The notes below the pieces were generated by a model. That model did no database searches. It had not been told where the DNA came from and was given only the letters and a program-made list of their open reading frames with translations. Of a DNA stretch of 52,570 nt, positions 24,049 through 32,418 are shown piece by piece. Position numbers and translations under genes: made by a program. Source of the DNA: CAZHAC01 sp964383855 (lineage in GTDB: Bacteria > Chloroflexota > Dormibacteria > Dormibacterales > Dormibacteraceae). Every line of letters starts with the position of its first letter. Within the stretch, counting starts at the first letter, position 1. The stretch is from assembly GCA_964383855.1 (NCBI GenBank), contig CAYLIP010000009.1, positions 1 through 52,570 of the forward strand. The letters are read 5' to 3'.

Positions 24049-24995
24049 GCGGGCAGCGCGCGCAAGCCCACCAGGCCGGTGGGCGAGACCACGAAGACCA
24101 GCAGCAGGACCACGCCGTAGATCAGCGCCTCCGCCTGCTGGATGGGTGCGAAGACCTGTGGGATCAAAGTCAGCAGCACCGCGCCGATGACAGCTCCGGC
24201 GATCGAGCGCAGGCCGCCCACGGCGACCATCGCGAGGACGAGGACGGCGACATCGATGCCCAGGTGCTCGGGCGCCAGCACCACGGTGGACTGGACCAGC
24301 AGGATCCCGGCAACCCCGGCAAGGGTGCTTCCAAGGACGAACACGAAGATCAGGACGCGGTCGGCGTTGACGCCGAGCGCCCGGGCCGCGACCGGGTCGT
24401 CACCGACGGCGGCGAGCATGCGACCGAGCGGTGAGCGCACGATCCAGGTGGTCACCGCAACCACGGCGATCGAGCCAAGGGCAACGAACCAGTAGTTGAA
24501 GGCCAGCTGGTCGGCGCCGCCGGGCGCCGGCAGCGGCCGGAGCAGGAGACCGTTCTGGCCGCCGGTCAGAGCCAGTGTCGAGACCACCTCGATCGCGATC
24601 ACGGCCAGGGCCAGCGTCGTGATCGCGAGCAGGAGTGACTCGAGCCGGATTACGAGGCCGGCGGTGAGCAGCGCCAGGGCGGCGGTGAGGGCCAGGGCCA
24701 GCACCCAGGTCACGACGTGTGGCATGCCGAACCGGGTCGTCAGGACTCCCGACGTGTAGGCGGCGACGCCGTAGAAGGCCACGTGTCCGAATGACGCCAG
24801 GCGGGCGTAGCCGAAGATCAGCTGGTAGCTCACCGCCAGGGCGACGAAGATGAACATCTGGGTCACCACCAGCCGGACGTACAGCGTCCCGGCCAGGAAG
24901 GGCACCATCGCCACCACCAGACCGAGGGCGAGCAGCAGTACGGGCCCGATCCGGGGGCTGGCGCGCCGCGCCAGCACCGCCACTGCCGCCGCCAT
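24021..24995 (-). CDS. livM: branched-chain-type ABC importer permease LivM
   Basis: 324 aa, eight to ten hydrophobic segments. SYQLIFGYARLASFGHVAFYGVAAY is the conserved LivM helix, and LGRMLAAVGDDPVAARALGVN is the cytoplasmic coupling loop that contacts the ATPases. The start overlaps the livH stop by one base (TGATG). Confidence 0.9.
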   Translation of the reverse strand: MAAAVAVLARRASPRIGPVLLLALGLVVAMVPFLAGTLYVRLVVTQMFIFVALAVSYQLIFGYARLASFGHVAFYGVAAYTSGVLTTRFGMPHVVTWVLALALTAALALLTAGLVIRLESLLLAITTLALAVIAIEVVSTLALTGGQNGLLLRPLPAPGGADQLAFNYWFVALGSIAVVAVTTWIVRSPLGRMLAAVGDDPVAARALGVNADRVLIFVFVLGSTLAGVAGILLVQSTVVLAPEHLGIDVAVLVLAMVAVGGLRSIAGAVIGAVLLTLIPQVFAPIQQAEALIYGVVLLLVFVVSPTGLVGLRALPAWLRRRRAG

Positions 24996-25894
24996 CAGCT
25001 GCGCAGAGACCCGGTGCGCGTTTCCAGGCTGGGCACGATTCCGCTCGGCCGGACGGCGATGACCAGGATCAGGGCTGCGAACACGGTCACGGTGCTGAAG
25101 GGGAAGCTGGGCGGCAGGTAGCCCTGCGCCAGCGTGGTCAGGATGCCTATCAGCAGGCCTCCGATGAATGCGCTGTATGGGTTGGCGATGCCGCCGACGA
25201 TGGCGGCGATGAAGCTGAGCAGTGCGATGTTGAGTCCCATCTGCGGGGTCCAGCCCGTGATCGGGGTGATCAGCAGGCCGCCGAACGCGGCCACCGCGCC
25301 CGACAGCGCGAATGCGATCGTCTCGATGCTCGAGACGTTCATCGCCGTGATCCGCGCCCCCAGACGGTTGGACCCAACCGCGCGCAGGGCGAGTCCCACG
25401 CGGGTGCGGGAGCGGATCCAGGCGAAGATCGCGAGCGCGATCACGGCGCCGACGATGACGCTCAGGCTCGCCTTGGTCAGCACGGCGCCGGCGAGCTGGA
25501 GGGGCGGACCGCCGAGCACGCTCGGCACCGGACGGCTCTGGGGACCCAGGACCAGGCTCACGCCCTGGGAGAGGACGATCGAGATCGCCAGCGTGGCGAT
25601 GACGATCGCGATGGTCTCGGCGCCGCGCGAGATCATCACCGAGATCACGGCCCGGCTGACGAGCGCCCCCGTGGCCGCGCCGACCGCGACGACCACGACC
25701 AGCGCGACCGCCAGCGGCCAGTGTTCATAGGTAAGGGTCCACCAGGCGGCGAGGCCGCCCAGCATCAAGAATTCGCCCTGGGCGAAGTTGAGAAGGCGGG
25801 TGGCGCTGAAGATGACGACCACCCCCAGCGCCACCAGACCGTAAACACACCCCACCGCGATTCCGGCCAGGACGACCTGGAGCAGGAAGCTCAT
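24995..25894 (-). CDS. livH: branched-chain-type ABC importer permease LivH
   Basis: 299 aa, about eight membrane segments. VIFSATRLLNFAQGEFLMLGG is the family signature and RTRVGLALRAVGSNRLGARITAMN the coupling loop. It follows the binding-protein gene by 39 nt. Confidence 0.9.
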   Translation of the reverse strand: MSFLLQVVLAGIAVGCVYGLVALGVVVIFSATRLLNFAQGEFLMLGGLAAWWTLTYEHWPLAVALVVVVAVGAATGALVSRAVISVMISRGAETIAIVIATLAISIVLSQGVSLVLGPQSRPVPSVLGGPPLQLAGAVLTKASLSVIVGAVIALAIFAWIRSRTRVGLALRAVGSNRLGARITAMNVSSIETIAFALSGAVAAFGGLLITPITGWTPQMGLNIALLSFIAAIVGGIANPYSAFIGGLLIGILTTLAQGYLPPSFPFSTVTVFAALILVIAVRPSGIVPSLETRTGSLRS

Positions 25895-25933
25895 TGGTTC
25901 ACGCCTTTCTGGCCTTCCCGGAACGTGCTCTGA

Positions 25934-27118
25934 CTATGTCGCCGGCGTCCACTCGCCGTTCTTGAGCGCCTTCATGATCAGGAAGCTCGCGGGGTCCTGG
26001 TGGGCGCCCTCGTAGCTGCCCGGCCGGAAGCTGATGCAGGCGCCGTCGCCACCGACCAGCGTCTTCACGCACTTGAGCCCCTGAAGCGCGGCCGTGACGC
26101 CGGCCGCGTCATCCGACTTCGCCGCCGCCACCGCGGCCGCCGCCACCTGCATGTGGGCGTAGCCGAAGCTGGCCTGGAAGGTCTCGGTGGGCGGCTGCCC
26201 GTAGGCGGCCTGGTAGGCCTTCACGTAGTCCTTGACCGCCGCCCGGTTCGGGTTGACGGCGTCGTGCGCGTAGAGCTCGGGGACGCTGCTGCCGGCGACC
26301 GAGTTCATGGTCGGATTGATGGCCGACCAGTTGGAGACGATGGGAATCTGCGAGCCGGCTGCCCGCACCGCCTTGGTCAGCTGGGCGACCGGGACCGGGT
26401 AGTCCCAGGAGAGGATCACGTCCGGCTTGGCCTGCAGGATCTGTGCCGCGGGGACCGAGGCGTCGCTGATCGTGGAGGCGAGGGAGACCTCGGTCACGAT
26501 GGTTCCGCCGGACTGGGCGATGTAGGACTTGAAGAAGGGAATCGCGTCGGTGCCATAGCTCAGGCTCGAGGTGTCGAGCGCGATCCGCTTCCATCCCTTG
26601 GACTTGATGAAGTCGACGTTGAACTTGGCGAGCGAATTGTTGTCGAGGGCGATGCGGTACACGTAGCCCTTCCAGGGCTGGCTGTCGGCGGTCAGATTCT
26701 GCTGGACCGCGGATGTGAGCATCGGGACGTGAAGCTGGCCCGCGACCTGCGCGGCGGCCGCGGTGGCGGTCGAGCTGGCGCAGCAGCTGAGCATCACGGC
26801 GCCGTCCTGGGTGACCAGGCGCGTCGCCAGTGTGGCGGTCAGAGCCGGGTCGCTCTTGTTGTCGTAGAAGACGAGCTTGAGCGGGTGCCCGTTGGCGCCG
26901 CCGCTCTTGTTGATGTTGTCGACGGCGAGCTGAGAGGCGTTCTTGTCGAGGGTTCCGATCGACGCGGCTGCTCCGGTCAGGTCGTCGATGGCGCCGATGA
27001 CCACCGGCGACTTGTTGGCAGTGGTGGTGCTTGTCGATCCCGCGGACCCGCCGCAGCCGGCGAGGAGGACGGTGGCGACGGCGCCGCCGGCGACCGCTTT
27101 GATTAGAGCCGAAAACAC
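25934..27118 (-). CDS. livK: branched-chain-type substrate-binding lipoprotein
   Basis: 394 aa, class I periplasmic-binding fold. The signal peptide ends at lipobox LLAGC (Cys22), followed by a Ser/Thr linker. VVIGAIDDLTGAAASIG and the NINKSGGANGHPLKL segment are the usual N-lobe start. Start GTG 27118 is supported by AGGAGG 10 nt upstream. It is the first gene of the leftward importer/E1/SDR operon and lies 23 nt from a FadR-type operator (27141-27161). Several Cys residues (adjacent Cys pair in MLSCCASS; GDGACISF) are unusual for an exported binding protein and may form disulfides. Confidence 0.9.
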   Translation of the reverse strand: MFSALIKAVAGGAVATVLLAGCGGSAGSTSTTTANKSPVVIGAIDDLTGAAASIGTLDKNASQLAVDNINKSGGANGHPLKLVFYDNKSDPALTATLATRLVTQDGAVMLSCCASSTATAAAAQVAGQLHVPMLTSAVQQNLTADSQPWKGYVYRIALDNNSLAKFNVDFIKSKGWKRIALDTSSLSYGTDAIPFFKSYIAQSGGTIVTEVSLASTISDASVPAAQILQAKPDVILSWDYPVPVAQLTKAVRAAGSQIPIVSNWSAINPTMNSVAGSSVPELYAHDAVNPNRAAVKDYVKAYQAAYGQPPTETFQASFGYAHMQVAAAAVAAAKSDDAAGVTAALQGLKCVKTLVGGDGACISFRPGSYEGAHQDPASFLIMKALKNGEWTPAT

Positions 27119-27140
27119 TTGCTGTAGACCTCCTGTCGTA

Positions 27141-27161
27141 ATGGTCAGACAGTTTGACCAT
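27141..27161. promoter_or_regulatory. FadR/GntR-type operator A
   Basis: Inverted repeat of 7-bp arms (ATGGTCA at 27141-27147 and TGACCAT at 27155-27161). Its left half contains the TGGTCAGAC core that is also found at 28292, 32427 and 52419. It lies between the leftward importer operon and the rightward SDR-NIPSNAP genes and could control both. Confidence 0.65.
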
Positions 27162-27222
27162 AAAGCCGCGGCTCTGTCAACATGGGCTTCTGGCGCAGGA
27201 GAAACCGCATTCAGGAGGCGTG

Positions 27223-27972
27223 ATGACGCAGGTCGAGGATGGTTGGAAGCTGCCGGGGATCGCGGGCCGCGTGGCGGTGGTGACCGGAGCCGGGCGCGGC
27301 ATCGGCCGCGCGATCGCGACCCTGTTGCGGGCGCAGGGCGCGGCGGTGGCCGCGCTCGACATCGCCGGGGGTTCGCAGCCAGACCCGGGCGCGGGACCGG
27401 GCGGGTGGCTGGACGTGCAGTGCGATGTGGCCGACGAGGACTCGGTGGACAGGGCCTTCGGCGAGGTGGAGGCTCAGCTGGGTCGCATCAGCATCCTGGT
27501 CAACAACGCCGGCATCCTCCGGGCGGCCGCCGTGCTGGAGACCTCGCTGGAGGACTTCAACCGGATGCTCCAGGTCAACGCGGGCGGCCCCTTTCTCTGC
27601 GCCCGCCGGGCGCTGCCCGGGATGATCGACCAGCGCTACGGGCGAATCGTCACGATCGCCTCGAGCGCCGGCCGGACCGGCGGCTCCGGGCGGCTGATCG
27701 CCTACGCCGCCTCCAAGGCGGCGGCGATCTCGGTGGCGAAGTCGATCGCCACGGAATACTCGGCCTTCGGGGTCACGTCCAATGCCGTGGCGCCGGCCGC
27801 GATCGACACCGAGATGATCCAGGGGCTCGGCGACTACGCAGACCGGCTCCCGGTGCGCAGGCTGGGAACGGTCGACGACGTCGCCGCGGCGGTCGCCTTC
27901 CTCTGCTCTGACCTGACCGGCTACATGACCGGGGGCGTCGTCGACGTCAACGGCGGCTTTCTGATGGTGTGA
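27223..27972 (+). CDS. short-chain dehydrogenase/reductase
   Basis: 249 aa classical SDR. TGAGRGIG cofactor loop, LDIAGG with Asp after beta-2 (NAD preference), NNAG, catalytic Ser in IASSAG and YAASK are present. AGGAGG lies 4 nt before ATG 27223. It ends 3 nt before the NIPSNAP gene, so they are co-transcribed, probably under operator A. It resembles 3-oxoacyl-ACP/CoA reductase-like SDRs, which would suit a 3-hydroxyacyl-CoA dehydrogenase step in the catabolic gene set. Confidence 0.88.
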   Translation: MTQVEDGWKLPGIAGRVAVVTGAGRGIGRAIATLLRAQGAAVAALDIAGGSQPDPGAGPGGWLDVQCDVADEDSVDRAFGEVEAQLGRISILVNNAGILRAAAVLETSLEDFNRMLQVNAGGPFLCARRALPGMIDQRYGRIVTIASSAGRTGGSGRLIAYAASKAAAISVAKSIATEYSAFGVTSNAVAPAAIDTEMIQGLGDYADRLPVRRLGTVDDVAAAVAFLCSDLTGYMTGGVVDVNGGFLMV

Positions 27973-27975
27973 GGG

Positions 27976-28299
27976 ATGATCTACGAGTACCGGCGATACG
28001 TCGCGGTCCCCGGGCGCATGCCCGACCTGAAGGCCCGATTCCGGGACCGGACGGTCCATATATGGAAGCGGCTCGGGATCCGTCCGGTCGCCTTCTGGGA
28101 CCCGGTGATCGGCAACTACAACGAGCTGCACTACCTTCTCGCCTGGGAGGACATGGCGGAGCGGGAGCGCATGTGGAACGTCTTCTCCGCCGACCCGGAG
28201 TGGGTCGCCGTCCGCGCCGAAACCGAGCGGCAGGGTCCCCTGGTGGCGAGCGTCCACAACGAGCTGTGGGCGCCCACCGACTTCTCCGAATTGGTCTGA
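27976..28299 (+). CDS. NIPSNAP-family protein
   Basis: 107 aa ferredoxin-like dimeric alpha/beta barrel protein. MIYEYRRYVAVPGRMPDLKARF and the aromatic-rich PVAFWDPVIGNYNELHYLLAWEDMAER are the NIPSNAP pattern. Bacterial members often sit in catabolic operons and their biochemical role is not settled. The stop codon lies within operator B for the next unit. Confidence 0.8.
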   Translation: MIYEYRRYVAVPGRMPDLKARFRDRTVHIWKRLGIRPVAFWDPVIGNYNELHYLLAWEDMAERERMWNVFSADPEWVAVRAETERQGPLVASVHNELWAPTDFSELV

Positions 28300-28333
28300 C
28301 CGTTTGACCATTGACGGGTAAATCTGTCATATT
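28292..28333 (+). promoter_or_regulatory. FadR/GntR-type operator B with overlapping promoter
   Basis: TGGTCTGACCGTTTGACCA at 28292-28310 matches operator A at 17 of 19 positions with the same spacing, and its left part is nearly the perfect FadR-family palindrome TGGTCnGACCA. A -35 TTGACC (28304-28309) lies inside it and a CATATT -10 (28328-28333) follows after 18 nt. A bound repressor would cover the -35 element. The unit controlled is the GIY-YIG-like gene and the acyl-CoA dehydrogenase gene. Confidence 0.65.
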
Positions 28334-28374
28334 GTCGGCGTGCTCCTGAGACAGCGAGTGCGGGGCTTGCCCGG

Positions 28375-28722
28375 ATGAGCGTCCGCCTGGAGAAGCCGTG
28401 GCGCGACCTCTCCGAGGAGGAGATCGCCGGCGTCGGCGGCGAGCTCGGCGTTTACGAGATCGGGGACGCCGCCGGCGAGATCCTCTACATCGGCTACGCG
28501 GGAGGCCAGGCCATCTTCGGGCTGCGCGGCGAGCTCAAGCGCCACCTCGGCTCGGGCGAGGCGGGTCGCCGCTTCCGGTGCGAGGTGAACATGCAGTACA
28601 TGAGCCGCTGGAACGAGCTGCTCGCCGTCTACCTGTCGGACCACGGCGGCGTGCCCCCGAGGCAGGGGTCCGACCTACCGCTTCGGGTCGGCCGGGTCAA
28701 CCCCGCCGCCGGCCGGCGCTGA
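28375..28722 (+). CDS. small GIY-YIG-like protein
   Basis: 115 aa. GVYEIG at residues 25-30 and LYIG at 37-40 are spaced as in the GIY-YIG nuclease fold, followed by R51, K55 and H57 (GLRGELKRHLG) and a helix with Glu81 (RWNELLAVYLSDHGGVPP), which match the order of the fold's Arg, His and catalytic Glu regions. It contains nothing else, in contrast to UvrC or homing enzymes. It is the first gene behind operator B and is followed after 19 nt by an acyl-CoA dehydrogenase, an odd partner for a nuclease. It may be a non-nuclease use of the fold. The fold call is from motif spacing only. Confidence 0.5.
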   Translation: MSVRLEKPWRDLSEEEIAGVGGELGVYEIGDAAGEILYIGYAGGQAIFGLRGELKRHLGSGEAGRRFRCEVNMQYMSRWNELLAVYLSDHGGVPPRQGSDLPLRVGRVNPAAGRR

Positions 28723-28741
28723 ACCTGACTGTGAGGGCTTG

Positions 28742-29911
28742 ATGGACCTGGAACTGAGCGAAGAACAGAAATTGCTGGTCGATTCGGTTCGCAGGTTCGT
28801 GCACGAGGAGATCATCCCGCTCGAGGCCAACCTCGACCCCGATGCCTACGAGCTGCCTGAGGCCGACCACCGGCGGCTCTCGCAGAAGGTCCGCCAGATG
28901 GGCCTCTACGGACTCGGCATTCCCCCTCGCCACGGCGGTCCCGACGTCGACATGGTCACCCGGAGCCTGCTGGCGATCGAGATGTCTCAGCACCGCGCCG
29001 GGATCTACAACCCCTGTTACGGGACGTTCGGCGGCACCGTGCTCGCCCAGCTCTACGAGGCCAACGAGGATCAGCGCAAGCGCTATCTCGAACCGCTGCT
29101 GCGAGGCGAGGTCCAGGCCTGCTTCGCCCTCACGGAGCCTTCCGGCGGCAGCGACCCCGCCGGCGCCATCCTGACCCGGGCGGTCCAGGACGGAGACGAG
29201 TGGATCATCAACGGCAGCAAGATCTTCATCAGCGGAGCCGACAAGAGCGACTTCTGCCTGGTCTTCGCCCGAACTGGCGATCCCAACGAGCGGGGAACCA
29301 GCATCACCGCCTTCATCGTCGACACCGACACGCCCGGGTTCTACGTGCGTCGCGTGGTGCACACACTCCGGTCCACCCACTACGCGACCGAGCTGGAGTT
29401 CGTGAACATGCGGGTTTCCGCCGCCAACATCCTTGGTGGCGTCGGGCAGGGGTTCAACATTGCCAGCACGCAGCTCGCGCGCAACCGGATTCCCTACGCG
29501 GCCGAATGCCTGGGTGCTGCGATCGCGGCCCAGGAACTGGCGGTCGAGCACGCCAAGCAGCGGGTGACCTTCGGCCAGCCGCTGGCTCACCGCCAGGCGA
29601 TCCAGTGGATGCTCGTGGACAACGAGATCGACATCCGGCAGTCCCGATGGGCGATCCTCGATGCCGCCGACAAGGTCGATCGCGGCCTGCCCTTCCGAGC
29701 CGAGGCGGCGATCGCCAAGCTGGTCGCCTCCGAGGCCGCCGGCCGTGTCGTCGATCGCTGCATCCAGATCTTCGGCGGCCATGGCGTGACCAAGGACTTT
29801 CCGTTCGAGCGGTGGTACCGGGAGCTTCGCATCCGCCGCGTCGGGGAGGGTCCGAGCGAGGTGCAGCGGATCCTGGTCGCGCGCGAGATCCTGGGCAAGA
29901 TTCCGCGCTAG
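28742..29911 (+). CDS. acyl-CoA dehydrogenase
   Basis: 389 aa. FAD-dependent alpha,beta-dehydrogenation of an acyl-CoA. CFALTEPSGGSDPAG and the WIINGSKIFISGAD segment are the signature of the middle domain; QIFGGHGVTKDFPFERWYRELR and RVGEGPSEVQRILVAREIL close the C-terminal helical domain. ATG 28742 is used; a TTG directly before it is an alternative. Membership of the operator-B unit ties it to the proposed CoA-dependent catabolic regulon. Chain-length preference cannot be read. Confidence 0.92.
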   Translation: MDLELSEEQKLLVDSVRRFVHEEIIPLEANLDPDAYELPEADHRRLSQKVRQMGLYGLGIPPRHGGPDVDMVTRSLLAIEMSQHRAGIYNPCYGTFGGTVLAQLYEANEDQRKRYLEPLLRGEVQACFALTEPSGGSDPAGAILTRAVQDGDEWIINGSKIFISGADKSDFCLVFARTGDPNERGTSITAFIVDTDTPGFYVRRVVHTLRSTHYATELEFVNMRVSAANILGGVGQGFNIASTQLARNRIPYAAECLGAAIAAQELAVEHAKQRVTFGQPLAHRQAIQWMLVDNEIDIRQSRWAILDAADKVDRGLPFRAEAAIAKLVASEAAGRVVDRCIQIFGGHGVTKDFPFERWYRELRIRRVGEGPSEVQRILVAREILGKIPR

Positions 29912-29927
29912 TTGCCCAGGGCTGGAT

Positions 29928-30920
29928 CTACGAGCCGTTGACCAGCACGACCTTGCCCGTCGACCTCCGGCTGGTGACCTCCCGGATGGCGTCGGGAGCG
30001 CGTTCCAGCTCGTATCGAGCCGAGACCAGCGGTCGTACCCGGCCGTCGGCGTAGAGATGGAAGAGCTCCTGGGTGGCGCTCTCGATGAGGTCCGGCGCCA
30101 TGCGCTGGTAGAGGCCCCAGTGGAGGCCGACCACCGAGTAGTTCTTGATCAGGACATGGTTGGCGCGCAGCTCAGAAATGCGGCCCGAGGTGAAGCCGAC
30201 GACCACGATCCTGCCTTCGAAGCCGATGCACTTCGTGGAGCGATCGAACACGTCGCCGCCCACCGGGTCGTAGACCACGTCGGCGCCGCGTCCGCCGGTG
30301 AAGGCCTTGACCGCCTCCACGAAGTCCTCCTTCGTGTAGTCCACGGCGAGGTCGGCGCCCAGCTCCCTGCAGGTCGCCACCTTGGCGGCGGAGCCCGCCG
30401 TGGCCACGACGCGCGCCCCCAGCGCCTTCGCCAGCTGGATGGCTGCGCTGCCCACGCCGCCGGCGCCGGCGTGCACGAGCACGGTCTCTCCGGGCGCCAG
30501 GCGCGCCCTGCGCGTCAGGCCGAACCAGCCCGTCTGGTAGTTGACGAAGAAGGCGGCCGCCTCCTCGAAGGGCATGGCGTCCGGGATTCGCACGGCCAGC
30601 TCGGGCGCCGCCTCGACCATCTCCGAGTAGCCGCCTTCGAGCAGGCCCTGCTGTCTGAGCCGGGCCAGCACGCGGTCTCCGGGGTTGAAGCCGCTGCTCT
30701 CTGGCGCCGACTCCACCACGCCGGCGATCTCGGCGCCGGGCACGAAGGGCAGCTCGGGCTTGACCTGGTAGGTCCCGGCGATCTGCAGGGAGTCAAAGAA
30801 GTTGACCGCCGCCGCCCGGACCTTGATCCGCACCATCCCGGGCGCGGGCTCAGGCGGGTCGAAGGCCTCGAGTCGCAAAACCTCGGGCTCCCCAAGCTCC
30901 CGGACCACCCACGCCCTCAT
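29928..30920 (-). CDS. NADPH:quinone oxidoreductase-like MDR protein
   Basis: 330 aa, zinc-free medium-chain dehydrogenase/reductase. The N-terminal GroES-like domain (VRIKVRAAAVNFFDSLQIAG, PFVPGAEIAGVV) is followed by a Rossmann domain with HAGAGGVGSAAIQLAKALGA. No structural or catalytic Zn cysteines are present. Similar proteins reduce quinones or enoyl compounds; an enoyl-CoA/ketone reductase role is equally possible. TACGAT lies 6 nt before the ATG, so the mRNA is probably leaderless. Convergent with the acyl-CoA dehydrogenase and divergent from the MaoC gene. Confidence 0.88.
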   Translation of the reverse strand: MRAWVVRELGEPEVLRLEAFDPPEPAPGMVRIKVRAAAVNFFDSLQIAGTYQVKPELPFVPGAEIAGVVESAPESSGFNPGDRVLARLRQQGLLEGGYSEMVEAAPELAVRIPDAMPFEEAAAFFVNYQTGWFGLTRRARLAPGETVLVHAGAGGVGSAAIQLAKALGARVVATAGSAAKVATCRELGADLAVDYTKEDFVEAVKAFTGGRGADVVYDPVGGDVFDRSTKCIGFEGRIVVVGFTSGRISELRANHVLIKNYSVVGLHWGLYQRMAPDLIESATQELFHLYADGRVRPLVSARYELERAPDAIREVTSRRSTGKVVLVNGS

Positions 30921-30926
30921 CGCACC

Positions 30927-30962
30927 ATCGTAGGGATAGCCCGAAGCCGCCGGGCTTAGCCT
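30927..30962. promoter_or_regulatory. divergent leaderless promoters (oxidoreductase / MaoC)
   Basis: Minus strand TACGAT (30927-30932) ends 6 nt before the oxidoreductase ATG. Plus strand TAGCCT (30957-30962) ends 8 nt before the MaoC ATG. The whole intergenic space is 50 bp, leaving no room for ordinary 5' UTRs. No FadR-type core is present here. Confidence 0.4.
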
Positions 30963-30970
30963 TCGCCGTC

Positions 30971-31420
30971 ATGATCACCATCGACGTCAACGACCTGCCC
31001 GGAAAGACCGGCACCGATCTCGGCCGGAGCGGCGCGCGGCGGATCACCCAGGAACAGGTGAACCTCTTCGCCGACGCCACCGATGACCATCAGTGGATCC
31101 ACGTGGATCCAGAGCGCGCGCGAAGCGGCCCCTTCGGACGCACGATCGCGCACGGATACCTCTCCCTCTCGCTGGTGCCGGTGCTGGTGTTCGAGTGCCT
31201 GCAGGTCACGGGCGCCCGGATGAGCATCAACTACGGCGTCAATCGCGTCCGTTTCCCGGCTCCCGTGCCCGTGGGGGAGAGCGTCCAGCTCACGGCTCGG
31301 ATCAATGACGTGAAGCCTGTCGATGGCGGGCACCAGGTGCTGATCGGTTTTGAGCTCTCGGTGGTCCGGGCGGAAAAGCCGTCCGCCGCCGGAGAGGTCA
31401 TCTACAACTTCTACGCCTAG
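30971..31420 (+). CDS. MaoC-family (R)-enoyl-CoA hydratase
   Basis: 149 aa hot-dog fold protein. FADATDDHQWIHVDPERARS, with the catalytic Asp39 and His44, and GRTIAHGYLSLSLVP form the MaoC hydratase signature. It adds water to a 2-enoyl-CoA; such hydratases can feed (R)-3-hydroxyacyl-CoA to PHA synthase, and a phaC lies at 17973. It ends 9 nt before the APH-like gene, so the two are co-transcribed. Confidence 0.9.
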   Translation: MITIDVNDLPGKTGTDLGRSGARRITQEQVNLFADATDDHQWIHVDPERARSGPFGRTIAHGYLSLSLVPVLVFECLQVTGARMSINYGVNRVRFPAPVPVGESVQLTARINDVKPVDGGHQVLIGFELSVVRAEKPSAAGEVIYNFYA

Positions 31421-31429
31421 GCCCTGCGG

Positions 31430-32398
31430 GTGAGCGAACCGGCCGCCATCGCCGCCGACCTTGAGCGCGCCATCCGGCACCGGGTCCTGGATCTGGAGGA
31501 GATGGACGCAGGCCACTCCGGCCTCACCTACCGCGTCCGCCTGGAGGGTCAGGACGGGGTCCTCCGGCTACCGGCGGCCGGGGTCAGGATCGCGGGACCG
31601 GCCGACGTGGCGCGGCAGGGGAGGGTCATGGCCGCGATCAAAGCGGCCGGGGTCCCGGGACCGCTGATCCTGGGACTCTCGGCTGAGCCCGTCGTCGACG
31701 GCCGTCCCTTCGTCCTCATGGAGATGGTCCAGGGCGTTCGCGTCGAGAGGGCGGCGGCGGAGCACGCGGCCGCCGACCTGGGGTCGGCGGCGGCGTCGAC
31801 GCTGGCCCTCGTCCACGAGGTGCCCGCCGGCCGCTCCGGGATCGGCGAGGAGCAACCGCGCGACCTGGAGGCGGAGGTCGCACGGTGGACCTGGCTCCTC
31901 GACCGGGCGCCGGCGGAGCTCACCGGCCAGGCCCCGGACCTGATGGCCGCGCTCCTGGAACGGCGGCCGCCGGAGCGGCCCCCGACCCTGGTCCACGGTG
32001 ACTTCCACTACGGCAACCTGCTCTTCTCCGGCTCCCGCGTGGCGGCTGTCCTGGACTGGGAGATCGCTCACATCGGCCAGCCGCTGATCGACCTCGGCTG
32101 CCTGCTGCTGGTCTCGGCGGCGGCTCGGTCGAGCGACCCGGCGATGGTGCTCTCGGTGCCGGGAGCGGGCGGGCTGGACGTCCCAGACGAGGTCCTGCTC
32201 GAGGCGTACGGACAGCGCCCGTCGCCGGAGATCGAGTGGTACGTCGCGCTCAACTTCTACAAGCTGGCCGCGATCCTAGGCTACAACCTGATGCTGCACA
32301 GGCGGGGCAAGCGGCACGACCCCATCTACGAGACCAGGACCGAGACCATAGAGCGGTTCATCGCCGAGGGGTTGCGCCGGCTCGTGCAGATGTCGTAG
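31430..32398 (+). CDS. aminoglycoside-phosphotransferase-like kinase (ACAD10/APH type)
   Basis: 322 aa. Protein-kinase-like fold: catalytic loop LVHGDFHYGNLLF (about residue 189) and DWEIAHIGQPLIDLG with the metal-binding Asp (about 208). This subgroup is regularly found next to acyl-CoA dehydrogenases and MaoC genes, like the APH domain of ACAD10/11, where it phosphorylates 4-hydroxyacyl-CoAs. A similar role in degrading hydroxyacyl-CoA is therefore a fair guess; antibiotic resistance is not suggested. GTG start at 31430, weak ribosome site, 9 nt after the MaoC stop. Confidence 0.82.
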   Translation: MSEPAAIAADLERAIRHRVLDLEEMDAGHSGLTYRVRLEGQDGVLRLPAAGVRIAGPADVARQGRVMAAIKAAGVPGPLILGLSAEPVVDGRPFVLMEMVQGVRVERAAAEHAAADLGSAAASTLALVHEVPAGRSGIGEEQPRDLEAEVARWTWLLDRAPAELTGQAPDLMAALLERRPPERPPTLVHGDFHYGNLLFSGSRVAAVLDWEIAHIGQPLIDLGCLLLVSAAARSSDPAMVLSVPGAGGLDVPDEVLLEAYGQRPSPEIEWYVALNFYKLAAILGYNLMLHRRGKRHDPIYETRTETIERFIAEGLRRLVQMS

Positions 32399-32418
32399 CG
32401 ATCACCGGGTAGGCAGCC

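Noticed and set aside
28697..29782. 361-codon frame antisense to the acyl-CoA dehydrogenase
   Set aside because: No recognisable motif, and the sense gene has intact family signatures throughout.
31430..32398. Aminoglycoside resistance gene
   Set aside because: The kinase fold is APH-like, but the gene sits with MaoC and acyl-CoA dehydrogenase genes and resembles the APH-like proteins of fatty-acid catabolism.
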